Positions 10,580-19,991 of a stretch of DNA of 64,000 bases are shown here, piece by piece. Every line of letters starts with the position of its first letter. Position 1 is the stretch's first letter. The notes under the pieces were generated by a model. The model made no database searches. It was not told the origin of the DNA and saw only the letters and a program-made list of their open reading frames with translations. Where the stretch lies: positions 186,001 through 250,000 of the forward strand of contig JAIVFI010000037.1 of the NCBI GenBank assembly GCA_025558095.1. Reading direction: 5' to 3'. This DNA is from Hyaloraphidium curvatum (lineage: Eukaryota; Monoblepharomycota; Hyaloraphidiomycetes; Hyaloraphidiales; Hyaloraphidiaceae). The position numbers and the translations under genes are program-made.

Positions 10580-11998
10580 ATGGAGTCTCCTCCTGCTCTG
10601 CGCCTCACGGCGGCGGAGGAGAGCGCCCTCTTCCCGGCGGGCGCCGCGGGCCCGGACCCGAAAGCGGACCCGAACGCGATCAAAGTGGAGGACGGCGGCG
10701 CGGGCACGGACCCTCTGGCGCTCGACGCCTCGGCACTGGTCGATGGACTCTCCCAAGACCCCTTCCTGCGTTTTGTCACGCGTCTCCATCTCGCGCTCGC
10801 GGGCGCCGCGCGCTGGACCGGGTATCGGCTGGCCGCCGTCGCCGTCTCGGAAGCGGCTCTCATCGCCGCCACTTGGGCGCTCAACAACCAGTCTCGGATC
10901 TTCAGCACCCGTCACTTGGCGGCATACACCGCCGCGAACGGATTGTGGTCTGCTTTCTGTGTCTGCATCGGGCTGCTCGGCACCGTGGCCGTCTTTGGGT
11001 TCCGCTTCGTGTCGGAGCCGCAGGCCGCAGCGCATCCCATGGCGACGCTCGTGCGATGGCGCCAGCTCGTGCAGGCGGGATCTGCGCTCGTCGCTCACGC
11101 GCCGAATGACAAGCTGTGCCCTTGCCCAGCGGACTCGTGCTCCGGCGCTCTCCCGAAGCAGGCCACCGCGCTTCGGGCACTCGCCCCGCTGGGCCCGCTG
11201 GTTGCCGAGCTCCTCGGCGACTTCTTCCTCATCTACACCCTCTCGTTCACTTTCCGCGCCCAGCTGTGGACGTCCGGGTGGGAAGCAACGGTCATCGCTT
11301 TCGGCGTCCTCCTCTACGGTACCCCCACCCATTTTATCAACGTCTGGAACACGCCCAGCACGGCACTCCTCCGGCTTCAAGGCCGGCTTCGGTACCGCGC
11401 CATGGACCTCATGCTCCGCGACACGCTCGCGCACCTCGAACTCTGCACCGCAACAAACACCCCCCCGCGCCTCCCGGCCGACGAGCCCTACATCTCCCTG
11501 CACTTCTCCCTCTCCCAAGCCTGGCCCTCCGAGCTCGCCCACATATCCTCGGGACGCGCCGGCCTCGTCGCCCTCTTCTTCCCGCTCCTCGTCGGGACCA
11601 TCGTCTCGGCCTCCGTGGCGTCCTGCATCCCCCTCTGGATCCTCTTCTTCGCACTCTGTGTGCTGGTTATATTGGTCCAGGAGATGCTCAACGTCGCGGC
11701 GGCGAACGCCGAGATCGACAGGGTTGCCTCCCTGTACCGCACCTTCCGCACCAAGATCCTCGTCTTCCTCGCCCGCAATCCCACGGAGCCCATCGCGCTC
11801 GCCCTGCGCGGCCACGCGGAGCTTCTCTCGGCGTTCGAGCGGACGGACGAGGTGCAGGGGACCTTCCTGGGGTTCCGGGTGCGGTATTCCGTCGTGAGGG
11901 GGTTCCTGGCGACGGTGCTGACGATCGCGGTCGGGCTGTGGTCGTTGTTGCGCGGGGCGGACGTGAACCTGACGCCCGAGACGGTGTGTCCTGGGTGA
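10580..11998 (+). CDS. Multi-pass membrane protein, lineage-specific family, copy 1
   Basis: A single exon encodes 472 residues of unrecognised function. The N-terminus has 'LTAAEESALFPAG', shared in form with the copies at 20 and 45 kb. Several hydrophobic segments follow: 'LAAVAVSEAALIAATWAL', one near 'AFCVCIGLLGTVAVFGF', one near 'LLGDFFLIYTLSF' and one near 'LVALFFPLLVGTIVSA'. A loop carries 'CPCPADSC', matching CPCP-x3-C in the other copies. The C-terminus 'TVLTIAVGLWSLLRGADVNL' followed by ETVCP is the most conserved block. Six to eight membrane passes are likely. No known transporter or receptor signature is seen. It is transcribed divergently from the crotonase genes, and the next gene is convergent with a gap of only 54 bp. 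Confidence 0.75.
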   Translation: MESPPALRLTAAEESALFPAGAAGPDPKADPNAIKVEDGGAGTDPLALDASALVDGLSQDPFLRFVTRLHLALAGAARWTGYRLAAVAVSEAALIAATWALNNQSRIFSTRHLAAYTAANGLWSAFCVCIGLLGTVAVFGFRFVSEPQAAAHPMATLVRWRQLVQAGSALVAHAPNDKLCPCPADSCSGALPKQATALRALAPLGPLVAELLGDFFLIYTLSFTFRAQLWTSGWEATVIAFGVLLYGTPTHFINVWNTPSTALLRLQGRLRYRAMDLMLRDTLAHLELCTATNTPPRLPADEPYISLHFSLSQAWPSELAHISSGRAGLVALFFPLLVGTIVSASVASCIPLWILFFALCVLVILVQEMLNVAAANAEIDRVASLYRTFRTKILVFLARNPTEPIALALRGHAELLSAFERTDEVQGTFLGFRVRYSVVRGFLATVLTIAVGLWSLLRGADVNLTPETVCPG

Positions 11999-12052
11999 AA
12001 TAGAGTCGGCCGGCGACAAGGCGCTGTATTCGCGCATGTTCTCGTCTTGTCC

Positions 12053-14305
12053 TCAATCCGACGACGACTGCGCAAACCCAGGATCGTCCATGGCCGCCGC
12101 CACCACGTCGACAATGTCGGAAGCCGCTGCCGCCGCTGCCGCCGCCGCTGCCGCCTCCCCCGCAACCCCCGCCGTCCCCCGCTCGTACTCCCCGCTCCCG
12201 TACGTCTCGCGCACCTCGGCTGCCTCGGCCGAGAACCCGACCTTCTTCCCCGACCCCCCGCGTCCCCCGTCCGCGAGCCCGAACTCGGGCAACCCCGCGA
12301 TCGGATCCGCCCCCGTCCCCCGCGCGGCCCCCGTCCCCGCACCCTCCGCCACGCAAAGGAAGCACGCCGACCCCGACCCGTCGTCCGCCGCGCCCCCGAG
12401 GTGCTCGCAGAACCCCGTCCCCCTCCCCGCGGACCGCAGCGAGGCCAGGTCCCACGCGCGCAGGGGGCGGGGCAGCGAGTCCTCGAGGAGGCCGCGGAGG
12501 AGGAGGCCGGCGCGGTGGTGGTGCGGCTGCCCCGAGTCCTCGAGGAAGCGGATGCAGGTGGCGGCGTCCGAGTGCAGGGCGGCAGGGCCGCCGAGGTGCC
12601 GGAGGACGACGAGGTCCAGCCATGCGGCGTGGGAGGCAGAGGCGGAGCCAAAGGTCAGCAGGTAGAAGTTGCCGCGGAGGTCCTGCGCGGCCATGCGCGC
12701 CGAGAGCATGCGCAGGCCGGCGGCGATCCCCGCAGCGCAGGAGGTGGCCTCGGCAAAGGAGGGCGAGCCGAACCAGATACGCAGCATGGCAGCTTCGATC
12801 TCGTGCCGGAAGGAGGCGTCGTCGGCGGCCAGAGGGCCCGATCCGTGAGAGGCTTGCGACACCGCGTCGTCCGAGTCTTCCCCGGCGAGATCCTCCGACC
12901 GCGCTCCGCCGCGTGGGTCGCCCGTGGACGCCCCCGCCGCCGAAAGCACCTCGTCGTCCCCCAACCACCCCGGCTGGAACGGCTCGGGGCTCACCAGCAT
13001 CATCTTCACCTGCCGCGTGAGCGCCAGCGACCCCAGCACCACCTGCCCCGCGTCCCCCGGCAGCCTGCCCAGGTCCGCATCCAGCGCGTCCCAGTCCCCG
13101 GCCTCCCATGCGGCCGTGCGCGCGGCGGGCGCGGCGGCGGACATGGCGCCCACGGCGTCGAGCAGGTGCCGCCGCCGGCGCACCGCTTCCCGGAGCAGCG
13201 GGTTGCGCAGCAGAGTCTCGCGGAGGATCACCGAGAGCGGGTCGGTGGCCCTGGGGGTGTTTGGATCGCGGAGGAGCTCCTCGGCCGCGAGCACGCCGAG
13301 CATGGACATGCCCGCTTCCTCCCGCAACCAGCGGCAGAACCGCGAGACCTGGTACAGCGCGTAGGCCGGCCCGGTGGAGGGCGCCAGGGGGCCGGCGTCC
13401 ATGGAGTCCGCGTACGCTGTGCGCACTGTGACTTCCCGCGGCACCGTCGGAGGCGGCATGCCGTCCTGCAGCGGGTCCAAGAAGCCGAGAAGATCCCTGC
13501 ACCGCGGGCGGTCGCAGAAGGCCACGGCGTCGGGCACGGGGGTGTTGGGCGGGCCGGCGTCAGGGCGCGGAATGGCGGCCAGGAGGACGGCGTGGGGCTG
13601 CAGGGGCACGTCCGGGAAGGATCGAGGAGGATCAAAGGCCATGTCGTCGTCGGCGAACGAGGCGAGCAGCGCGTCCAGGGCCATGCACAGCCAAAAGACG
13701 TCGCGCCAGTGCTCATCAATCAGGAGGTCATCCGCTCCGCGCGGAAATGTCTCCGAAGGGAGCTCCCCGGGCACGCGGGTGAGGGCCAAGGCGGCGGCCA
13801 GGTGGCGCGTGATGGCGCGGGCGGCATCGGGCCTGCCCATGAGCAGCAGCGAGAATCCGGCAGCCAGCGAGAGCGAGTAGAGCAGCGCGAGGTTGGGCAG
13901 CGTGCGGAGGGCTGCGCCGGGTGGCTTGCGGCCGCGGTCCATCGACCCCGTGCGGCGCCGGCCTCCCAGCAATGCGACGTCCTTCCAGAAGCGAGAGAGT
14001 TCCGTCCGCACGGTCGACAAGTAGTGTGCCTCGAGCGCCGGCACCGTGTGCTCCAGCTCGGCGTTGCCCGTCGTCGCCACGATGACCCGCGCGCCGACCC
14101 ACAGCGCTAGGGCGGCCATCGGCGGCGAGGAGTAGAGCTGCGACCACCGCGGGTCGCCCTCCCCGCCGGGCATTCCGCGGCCCGCCAGCAGAGATGCCAG
14201 CACGCCGCGTTCCGAGAAGCAGACGGTGTTGCCCGGCAGCGCGGCGGCGAAGGCGGCGCAGAGCGTTTCGCGCAGATCCGCGGGGAGGCCAAAGTAGGCC
14301 GCCAT
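12053..14305 (-). CDS. Regulator-like protein with fungal TF middle-homology-type domain
   Basis: One exon, 750 residues; 14305 is the first ATG in frame. The block 'RDVFWLCMALDALLASFADD' followed by 'FPDVPLQP' resembles the middle homology region of fungal Zn2Cys6 transcription factors (R-x-V-F-W..LDR-x-LS..DVPLP). No N-terminal zinc cluster is present: the protein begins directly with 'MAAYFGLPADLRETLCAAF'. It is a paralogue of the gene at 31.6 kb, sharing the 'GDPRW..LY' block, the overall length and a C-terminal K/R-V-x-F motif (here 'KKVGF') before an acidic/Tyr segment. The end holds a long alanine run. It may be a DNA-binding-domain-less regulator; function is inferred only from the domain pattern. 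Confidence 0.65.
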   Translation of the reverse strand: MAAYFGLPADLRETLCAAFAAALPGNTVCFSERGVLASLLAGRGMPGGEGDPRWSQLYSSPPMAALALWVGARVIVATTGNAELEHTVPALEAHYLSTVRTELSRFWKDVALLGGRRRTGSMDRGRKPPGAALRTLPNLALLYSLSLAAGFSLLLMGRPDAARAITRHLAAALALTRVPGELPSETFPRGADDLLIDEHWRDVFWLCMALDALLASFADDDMAFDPPRSFPDVPLQPHAVLLAAIPRPDAGPPNTPVPDAVAFCDRPRCRDLLGFLDPLQDGMPPPTVPREVTVRTAYADSMDAGPLAPSTGPAYALYQVSRFCRWLREEAGMSMLGVLAAEELLRDPNTPRATDPLSVILRETLLRNPLLREAVRRRRHLLDAVGAMSAAAPAARTAAWEAGDWDALDADLGRLPGDAGQVVLGSLALTRQVKMMLVSPEPFQPGWLGDDEVLSAAGASTGDPRGGARSEDLAGEDSDDAVSQASHGSGPLAADDASFRHEIEAAMLRIWFGSPSFAEATSCAAGIAAGLRMLSARMAAQDLRGNFYLLTFGSASASHAAWLDLVVLRHLGGPAALHSDAATCIRFLEDSGQPHHHRAGLLLRGLLEDSLPRPLRAWDLASLRSAGRGTGFCEHLGGAADDGSGSACFLCVAEGAGTGAARGTGADPIAGLPEFGLADGGRGGSGKKVGFSAEAAEVRETYGSGEYERGTAGVAGEAAAAAAAAAAASDIVDVVAAAMDDPGFAQSSSD

Positions 14306-14870
14306 TGCGAGCGCGCAACGGAGCCAAACGCCAATCAGGGGCAGCAAGGCTCGAAAAGGACGGGCGCGGCGCGGGATGCTGTTGAATGGCGGCGGCGGGC
14401 GGCGGCGGATGGCCGAGGCGCGGGGGACGATGCGTCAGGAGTCGCTCGGCGGAGGGGGCGGCAGCCGACGAATCGCACCCGGAAATTCAACTCGGCGACT
14501 TTCTGAAGCGAAGCGGCGAATATGGCCGGGCGGACGCCGGCATGGAGCGCTGAAGGGCGCGCGGGTTTGGAGGGCAGGGCTCCAGGGACGCGACCATTTG
14601 CCACCGCCACCGCAAACCCGTCCGCGTTGGCCAAAGAGCCATATCATTTGCCCCTCGAATCCATTGCATCATTGCTTCAGGAGGCATGTGTAGCTCGAAA
14701 GCGGGGGCGGAGTTCCAGCTCGAAGTTGGTCGATATGATCTCGGCCTTCGATGGCGGCCGACTTTCGGGTGCTTCGAGGCCGCCTCTGGATGGATTCCAG
14801 CCCCATCATCCACTCCACCTTCTCTTTCAGCCTTATCTACAGCAGACACACGTTGAAGCCGGTCATGCCC
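14306..14870. promoter_or_regulatory. Intergenic region upstream of the regulator-like gene
   Basis: These 565 bp separate two genes transcribed leftward. The region holds the promoter of the regulator-like gene and the 3' end of the PNPOx-like gene is at its right edge. Short open frames occur but lack family resemblance. No repeat or RNA gene was recognised. Confidence 0.35.
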
Positions 14871-15659
14871 TCACTGCACGGCCAGCGTCGCCATGTCCGG
14901 CTCGTCCTCCCCGGTGTACTTGTCGATCCCGATGTACCCCCCCGCCTGCTCGACCTTCTTCTTGTCCCGCTCGCTGAGCACGGGCCCGATCACGTCCAGC
15001 CGCTTCCACCCCGCCAGCGGCTGCTTCCCCTCGGCATTAGGCACGTGCGGCGACACCTCCAGGTGCCCCTTGGCGATGTACCGCCCGCAGTTGACGTAGA
15101 GGTGCTTGACCTCCACGACGCAGACGTACTGCGCGCCCGGGAACATGGAGAGCAGCGCCGGGTCCTGCGAGTGCCGCGCGATGCCCTGGGCGCGGAGCCG
15201 CCGCGGCTTCCCGAAGTCGACGAAGAGCAGGCCGACCTTTTTCGTCGCGGCGATGTTGCCGAGGGTGAGCTGCATCCCGTTGCCGTCGTAGAGCGGGAAG
15301 CACAGCTCGGACTTGCCCGTGGCGCGGACGAAGCCGGGGGCGCCGCCCTTGAAGCTGACGGTGGGCATGCCGCGCGAGTCCACGGTGGCCAGGAAGAACA
15401 TGGGCACGGATTCGACAAAGGCCCTGTCGTCGGGCGAGAACTCGGTGCGGGCCATCCGCTCCAGCAGGTCGGCGAGGCGACGCGTGTCATTCCGGTCCTG
15501 CAGCTCGCGGTGCCACTTGTCGTACAGGCCCGTGTCCGGCTCGGATGAGCCGCGGGAGAGGAGGCGGTAGGTCGCGTAGCCGGCGGCGGCGGCGGCGGCG
15601 CCGAGCGCGAGGAGGACGGCGGGCGGGCGGTCCCGCGCGGCCGAGCGGATGCGGTCCAT
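14871..15659 (-). CDS. Membrane-anchored PNPOx-fold (FMN-binding split barrel) protein
   Basis: A single exon of 262 residues. The start at 15659 is the first ATG. The first 45 residues contain one membrane segment, 'PPAVLLALGAAAAAAGYATY'. After it comes a pyridoxamine-phosphate-oxidase-like split barrel: 'RAFVESVPMFFLATVDSRGM', 'VSFKGGAPGFVR', 'LGNIAATKKVGLLFVDFGKP' and 'RLRAQGIA'. This pattern is common in flavin- or heme-binding PNPOx-like proteins of bacteria and fungi. It probably binds FMN or F420-like cofactors, but the substrate is unknown. The hydrophobic N-terminus suggests attachment to an organelle membrane. It is divergent from the acyl-CoA dehydrogenase gene 238 bp away. Confidence 0.8.
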   Translation of the reverse strand: MDRIRSAARDRPPAVLLALGAAAAAAGYATYRLLSRGSSEPDTGLYDKWHRELQDRNDTRRLADLLERMARTEFSPDDRAFVESVPMFFLATVDSRGMPTVSFKGGAPGFVRATGKSELCFPLYDGNGMQLTLGNIAATKKVGLLFVDFGKPRRLRAQGIARHSQDPALLSMFPGAQYVCVVEVKHLYVNCGRYIAKGHLEVSPHVPNAEGKQPLAGWKRLDVIGPVLSERDKKKVEQAGGYIGIDKYTGEDEPDMATLAVQ

Positions 15660-15897
15660 CGCGGCGGCGGAAACGGGGGGCTGCGAGGCGTGGCCCGGAA
15701 CGGGTGATTGCACGCACGGCAAGCATCAGACAGCACTCGGCGAGTCGTTCGGTGGGACTCACGGGAAGCAGGATCGGCGTTCTCGGCGTGGGCGGCAAAC
15801 GCCAATAAAAATAAAGGCCGGCCCGCGAGCCAGCCCGCGAGCGGTGTCTCCCATCACATCCAAAACCCTCGCCACACCCGCCGGTCGATCGATTCCG

Positions 15898-17133
15898 ATG
15901 TCGGCGGTCGCGTGGGAGCTGCCTGCGGACGTGATCGCGGTGCGCGACGGCCTGCTCGCGTTTGCGCGCGCCGAGGTCCTCCCGCGGCACGCCGCCCACG
16001 CCGAACTGTTCGCCGACCCGCGCCGGCTGTACCGCGACGACGGCCGCTTCTCCGATGAGCTGATGGCACTCATCACGGAGGTCCGCACCGCTGCTGCCAA
16101 GGCCGGCTTCTACAACATGTGCGTGCCAAAGAGCCTCGGCGGCGGCGGCATGGGCCACCTGGCCTACTACGTCGGCTGGGAAGCGCTGTTCCGGCTGTGC
16201 GGCCCGCAGAATTGGCTGATGCTGTATGTCATCGCGCACTGGGCATTCGGGCCGAGCAGGCTGCTGGAGAAGGTCACGCCCGAGGCCCGCGAGCGCTTCC
16301 TGGGACCGCTGATGCGCGGCGAGGCGTCGATGTGCTTTGGCCTCTCCGAGCCCGGCGCCGGGTCGGATGCCGCGGCGCTCTCTACCCGTGCCGTGCCCGA
16401 CGGCGACGGTTGGCGCATCTCGGGCCGCAAGATCTGGACAACCAACGCCCCCGTGGCAGATTTCTGCGTCGTCTTTGCGGTTACCGACCCCGACAGGGCA
16501 GCCCAGCGTCGCGGCGGCATCAGCGCCTTCCTCGTCCCGACCTCATCCCCCGGATTCCAAGTGGAGCGCGTGATCAAGCTCTTCGGGCACATCGGCGGGG
16601 ACGAAGCCTCGCTCCTGCTCTCCAACGTGCGCGTGGAACCGTGGCAGCTCGTCGGCGACCTGCACTCGGGCTTCGCCTCGGCCATGTACGGCGTCTCCCT
16701 CGGCCGGGTGTACAATTCCGCCCGGGCGGTCGGAACCGGCCGCTGGGCCCTGGAGCTCGCCCTCTCGTACGCGAAGCAGCGCAGGGCATTCGACGCCGCC
16801 ATCTCCGAGTTCCAGGGCGTCACGTTCCCCATCGCCTCGTCGTTCACCGAACTGCACGGCGCGCACCTCATGGGCCTCAACGCCGCCATCCTCCTCGACA
16901 AGGGGCACCCGGCGCTGAAGGAGCTCTCCATGGCCAAGGCCTACTCGGTCCAAGTTGGCTTCCGCGCGGTGGACAGGGCGATGCAGACACATGGCGCGAT
17001 GGGGTTCACGAACGAACTCGGGATGATTCACGCGTGGCACGCACTGAGGGTGGTGAACGTTGCGGATGGGACGAACGAGATCTTGAATCGGGGGATCGTG
17101 CAGCAGTTGCTGAGGGGGGACCTGGACATTTGA
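15898..17133 (+). CDS. Acyl-CoA dehydrogenase, ACAD10/11-like
   Basis: One exon, 411 residues, the full length of the family. The enzyme introduces a trans double bond into acyl-CoA with FAD as cofactor. Landmarks: 'CFGLSEPGAGSDAAALST' (ACAD signature 1), 'WTTNAPVADFCVVFAV', 'YAKQRRAFDAAISEFQ', and near the end 'THGAMGFTNELGM' followed by 'VADGTNEI'. In most acyl-CoA dehydrogenases the last motif is EGT with a catalytic Glu. Here it is DGT, as in ACAD10/11-type enzymes (ADGPDEV), which fits that branch. No N-terminal mitochondrial presequence or PTS1 is obvious. The start is the ATG 3 codons before 'AVAWEL'. The alpha/beta hydrolase gene follows on the same strand after 208 bp. Confidence 0.9.
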   Translation: MSAVAWELPADVIAVRDGLLAFARAEVLPRHAAHAELFADPRRLYRDDGRFSDELMALITEVRTAAAKAGFYNMCVPKSLGGGGMGHLAYYVGWEALFRLCGPQNWLMLYVIAHWAFGPSRLLEKVTPEARERFLGPLMRGEASMCFGLSEPGAGSDAAALSTRAVPDGDGWRISGRKIWTTNAPVADFCVVFAVTDPDRAAQRRGGISAFLVPTSSPGFQVERVIKLFGHIGGDEASLLLSNVRVEPWQLVGDLHSGFASAMYGVSLGRVYNSARAVGTGRWALELALSYAKQRRAFDAAISEFQGVTFPIASSFTELHGAHLMGLNAAILLDKGHPALKELSMAKAYSVQVGFRAVDRAMQTHGAMGFTNELGMIHAWHALRVVNVADGTNEILNRGIVQQLLRGDLDI

Positions 17134-17341
17134 GGGTTGTCGCGACGCGTGCTCTCCGAAATGCGCTTTCAGTAGCATGTATAGAGCTTGAGAGCTCAAT
17201 CATTGTGGAGTTTTGGACGGTTTGTCTCCAGGCGCTGGTATTTGGGCAGTCATCCGTCTTGGGAGACATTTCCAACGATTACTGACTTGTGAGGCCGCAG
17301 CTCCTGTTCCAATCCCACGGCCTGAACGACGGGAACGCGCG

Positions 17342-18205
17342 ATGCTCGTCGAGCTCGTTTCCGTGACCACCTCCGACGGATTCCGCCTCGATGGCGCGCT
17401 CCGTGCCCCTGCTGCTGCAAAAGACGCGCGTGGCCTGCCCGCCGACGCGCTGATCGCGATCCACGGCGCGACCGGCAACTTCTACGGGGAATCCTTCTTC
17501 TCCCGTGTGTCGGACGAGCTCTCCTCCCGGGGATGCGCCGTGCTCCGCATAAACAATCGCGGCCACGATTTCGCGTACCCGGTTCGGAACCTCCGGGGCT
17601 TCATGGGCACCGCGTTCGAGGTCATCGACGATTCGCGGAAGGACCTGCAGGCCTGGCTGGACTTCCTCGAGTCCCGCGGATACAAGCGCATCGCCGTCTG
17701 GGGCCACTCCCTCGGCGCCGTCAAGACCGTCTACTCGATCGCGACGGACGCGGACCCCCGCGTCGTCCTCGGGCTGGCCTCCTCCCCCCCGCGCTTCTAC
17801 TACGCCACGCACGCCGACTCTTCCTACGGGCCCGAGTTCAAGAGCAACATCGCGCGGGCGGAGGAGCTGCTCCGCGAGGGCAAGCCCGAGGAGCTGATGC
17901 GCGTCGCGGTGCCCCTGCCGGGGCTGTTTTCGTCGGCGACCTACAGGGACAAGTACGGGCCCGAGGACAGGTACGATTTCCTGCCCTTGCTGGAGAAGCT
18001 GCCGGTGCCGATGCTGGTCACGCTGGGCGGGGAGGAGACGCAGACGTACTACATCGACCTGCGCCGCGAGGGACCGGACATGGCCAAGAAGATCGAGAAG
18101 CTGGAGTACAAGGTGATCGAGGGCGCGGATCACCTGTACACGGACAAGTACGGGGAGCTGTGGGAGGCCGCGTGGGCGTGGATGGAGGGGCTGCCGAAGG
18201 CGTGA
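17342..18205 (+). CDS. Alpha/beta hydrolase, serine-hydrolase type
   Basis: One exon, 287 residues, starting at the first ATG in frame. It has a complete serine hydrolase core: 'HGATGNFYGESFF' (oxyanion side), 'LRINNRGHDFAYP', the nucleophile elbow 'VWGHSLGAVKT' (G-H-S-L-G), the acid region after 'LVTLGGEETQ' and the catalytic His in 'EGADHLYTD'. The sequence is like that of DUF1749 or short-chain esterase/lipase-like hydrolases. There is no signal peptide, so it is probably cytosolic. The natural ester or amide substrate is unknown. It sits downstream of the acyl-CoA dehydrogenase in the same direction, so a role in lipid turnover is possible but unproven. Confidence 0.85.
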   Translation: MLVELVSVTTSDGFRLDGALRAPAAAKDARGLPADALIAIHGATGNFYGESFFSRVSDELSSRGCAVLRINNRGHDFAYPVRNLRGFMGTAFEVIDDSRKDLQAWLDFLESRGYKRIAVWGHSLGAVKTVYSIATDADPRVVLGLASSPPRFYYATHADSSYGPEFKSNIARAEELLREGKPEELMRVAVPLPGLFSSATYRDKYGPEDRYDFLPLLEKLPVPMLVTLGGEETQTYYIDLRREGPDMAKKIEKLEYKVIEGADHLYTDKYGELWEAAWAWMEGLPKA

Positions 18206-18401
18206 GGCCGCAGTCGCTCAAAATGGGACGCTTGGCTTTGCCAAGTGAGGCGTCCACCTGACAGACTAAAGGGGAGGACCACACACTGATTGCAACAATG
18301 TACAGTGTGACAAAGACGAACATTTCGAAGTGAATCAGAGCCCGTTCATCCAAGAAGCACAACCGCAGCGGCATCCCCTCGCTCTCGTCGTCCTCTTCCG
18401 C

Positions 18402-19398
18402 CTAGGACCACAGACCCTGCGCTTCCATCTCCTCGAAGACGTACCTCGTATTGCCGTCGTAGAGCAGTCCGCTCTCGAGCATCTCCACGTCGCGGTGAGC
18501 GCGGGCGCACACGCGGCGTCCTTGGCCCTCGTCCCCGGAGACGCACGCGGCGGAGTAGCAGAAGACACCCGAGCTCTGGCACCCGTAGGGCTCCTTGCAG
18601 CAGTAGCGCGTTCCGCAGAGATTGCAGTCCACCCAGTGCTCCCCGTATCCGTCGTCGTCGAACAATTCGATCGGGTTGCAGCAGAAGCACGAGGAAAGCC
18701 ACCTCTTGCGCAGGATCACGTCGTATTCCTTGACCAGGAGGTAGCTCGGCCTCAGGCACCGGTGGCAGTCCAGCAGCCCCGTGACGTCAAGCACGACAGC
18801 CATACACGGCCCCGTGTTGTCGACGATCGAGTCCCATCCGTCCTTGGCGTTCTCCGTCCGACGGAGGAGCGAGTTCCACGGCCCGTTCTCGCCCGGGCGA
18901 TCGCTGAAGAAGTGCGGCCGCAGCACTCCAGGTACAGTGAGCGCCACACGGGGTCGAAGAACGGGTTCCTCAGGGTCGCGAGCAGGCCGCTCGATGCGTG
19001 TGCGAGGTGGAGCAGCGGTTTCGCCAGCGCCACGTTTCCGCCGAGGTCGCAGGCCGCCCTCGCGCGCTTCCGAGCCGTGCCCCGATTCTCCCCCTCGTCT
19101 TCGGGCTTCTTGACGTGCCTTTTGTACCTACGCGGAGGGGTGATGAGGAACTCGGCGATGGGGCGGAGGATCTCGGGCGGCAGGGTCTCCAGGGTCGGTG
19201 CGGGCGCGGCGGGAGCTTTCGGGTCCGCGGGCGGCCGGCCGCGCAGTCTTTTTGAGCGCCGAGAAGAGGAGGAGAGCCTCGCCGGTCCTTCGCGTTGCCC
19301 GTCGAGCCAGACCGCTGCCTCCCGCGCTGAGTCACCGCTGTAGGAGGGTCCTTTGGCGCCTCCTCCACGCCCGATGCAGCCGAACCGCTGCTCTCCAT
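18402..19398 (-). CDS. F-box-like protein with a cysteine-rich C-terminal domain
   Basis: The model has three exons: 19398-19386, 19326-18936 and 18903-18402, with introns of 59 and only 32 bp; it predicts 301 residues. It is the only phase-compatible way I found to join the ATG to the open frames. An F-box-like helix 'LETLPPEILRPIAEFLI' lies near residue 55. The C-terminal half carries many Cys: 'CHRCLRPSYLL', 'SSCFCCNP', 'WVDCNLCGTRYCCKE' and 'FCYSAACVSGDEG'. The spacing suggests two or more zinc sites, but no named finger was recognised. A substrate adaptor of an SCF ubiquitin ligase is one possibility. The first exon is tiny and the 5' end is the least certain part. Stop is TAG. Confidence 0.5.
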
Positions 19399-19502
19399 AG
19401 TGCGCTGGAGCCTAGAAGCGCGAATATCGGGGACGTGCCGACTTTGCGAGGAACGGCGCGCGCGGTGATAGATGAGTCGCACGAGCCCCCGGCAGCAAGA
19501 AT

Positions 19503-19763
19503 TTAACAGGCTTCCACGAAGTCCACCGAAGCACCCACGGCGAGCTGGCGTGCCAAGAAGGAGCCGACGGCAAAGGGCACGGCGAGCGTGCGATCTTTGC
19601 GGCCTGCTGTAGCAGATACAGCGCCATGCCGAGGCGCTTGAGCGGGCACGCACACCCCGGACGCCGCCGCCGCGTCCCACGTCGTCCCCGCCCCGCCCGG
19701 CTTGGCCGGCAGCAGCGCGAGCCATTCCACGGGCGAGAAGCGCTCCGCCCGCGCCTTCTCCAT
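19503..19763 (-). pseudogene. Decayed fragment of the lineage-specific membrane family
   Basis: An ATG-initiated frame begins 'MEKARAERFSPVEWLALLPA', matching the 'FTPREWLALFPAG' start of the copy at 44.7-46.3 kb. After about 60 residues family resemblance shifts between reading frames ('RLGMALYLLQQAAKIA' in one frame, 'VGSFLARQLAVGASVDFVEA' in another), and the remaining three quarters of the gene are missing. It lies back to back with the complete copy that starts at 19992. Probably the relic of an inverted duplication. Frame changes at these points have no convincing splice sites. Confidence 0.45.
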
Positions 19764-19991
19764 CGGTGGCCGGCCCCGGCGACGTCCACGCGATCAGTTT
19801 TGATCGCGTACGCGGCGCTACTTCACTGCAAACGCGTTTTCCACGAAGAACGACACCGAGGTGCCGAGATTGGCAAAGCTAAAGGCTTCGCTCCTTTCGG
19901 GCACGGCGCGGCTCGCGCTTAGCCTTCGCCAACGCGGTGCCGAGCACAGCTCCTCTGTCTCCTGCACGTTCCCCCGAGTCATTTCGTGGAC

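Noticed and set aside
12047-14110. Long open frame on the plus strand, 687 codons
   Set aside because: It is antisense to the regulator-like gene and consists of Arg/Gly/Pro-rich text with no family resemblance, an effect of high GC.
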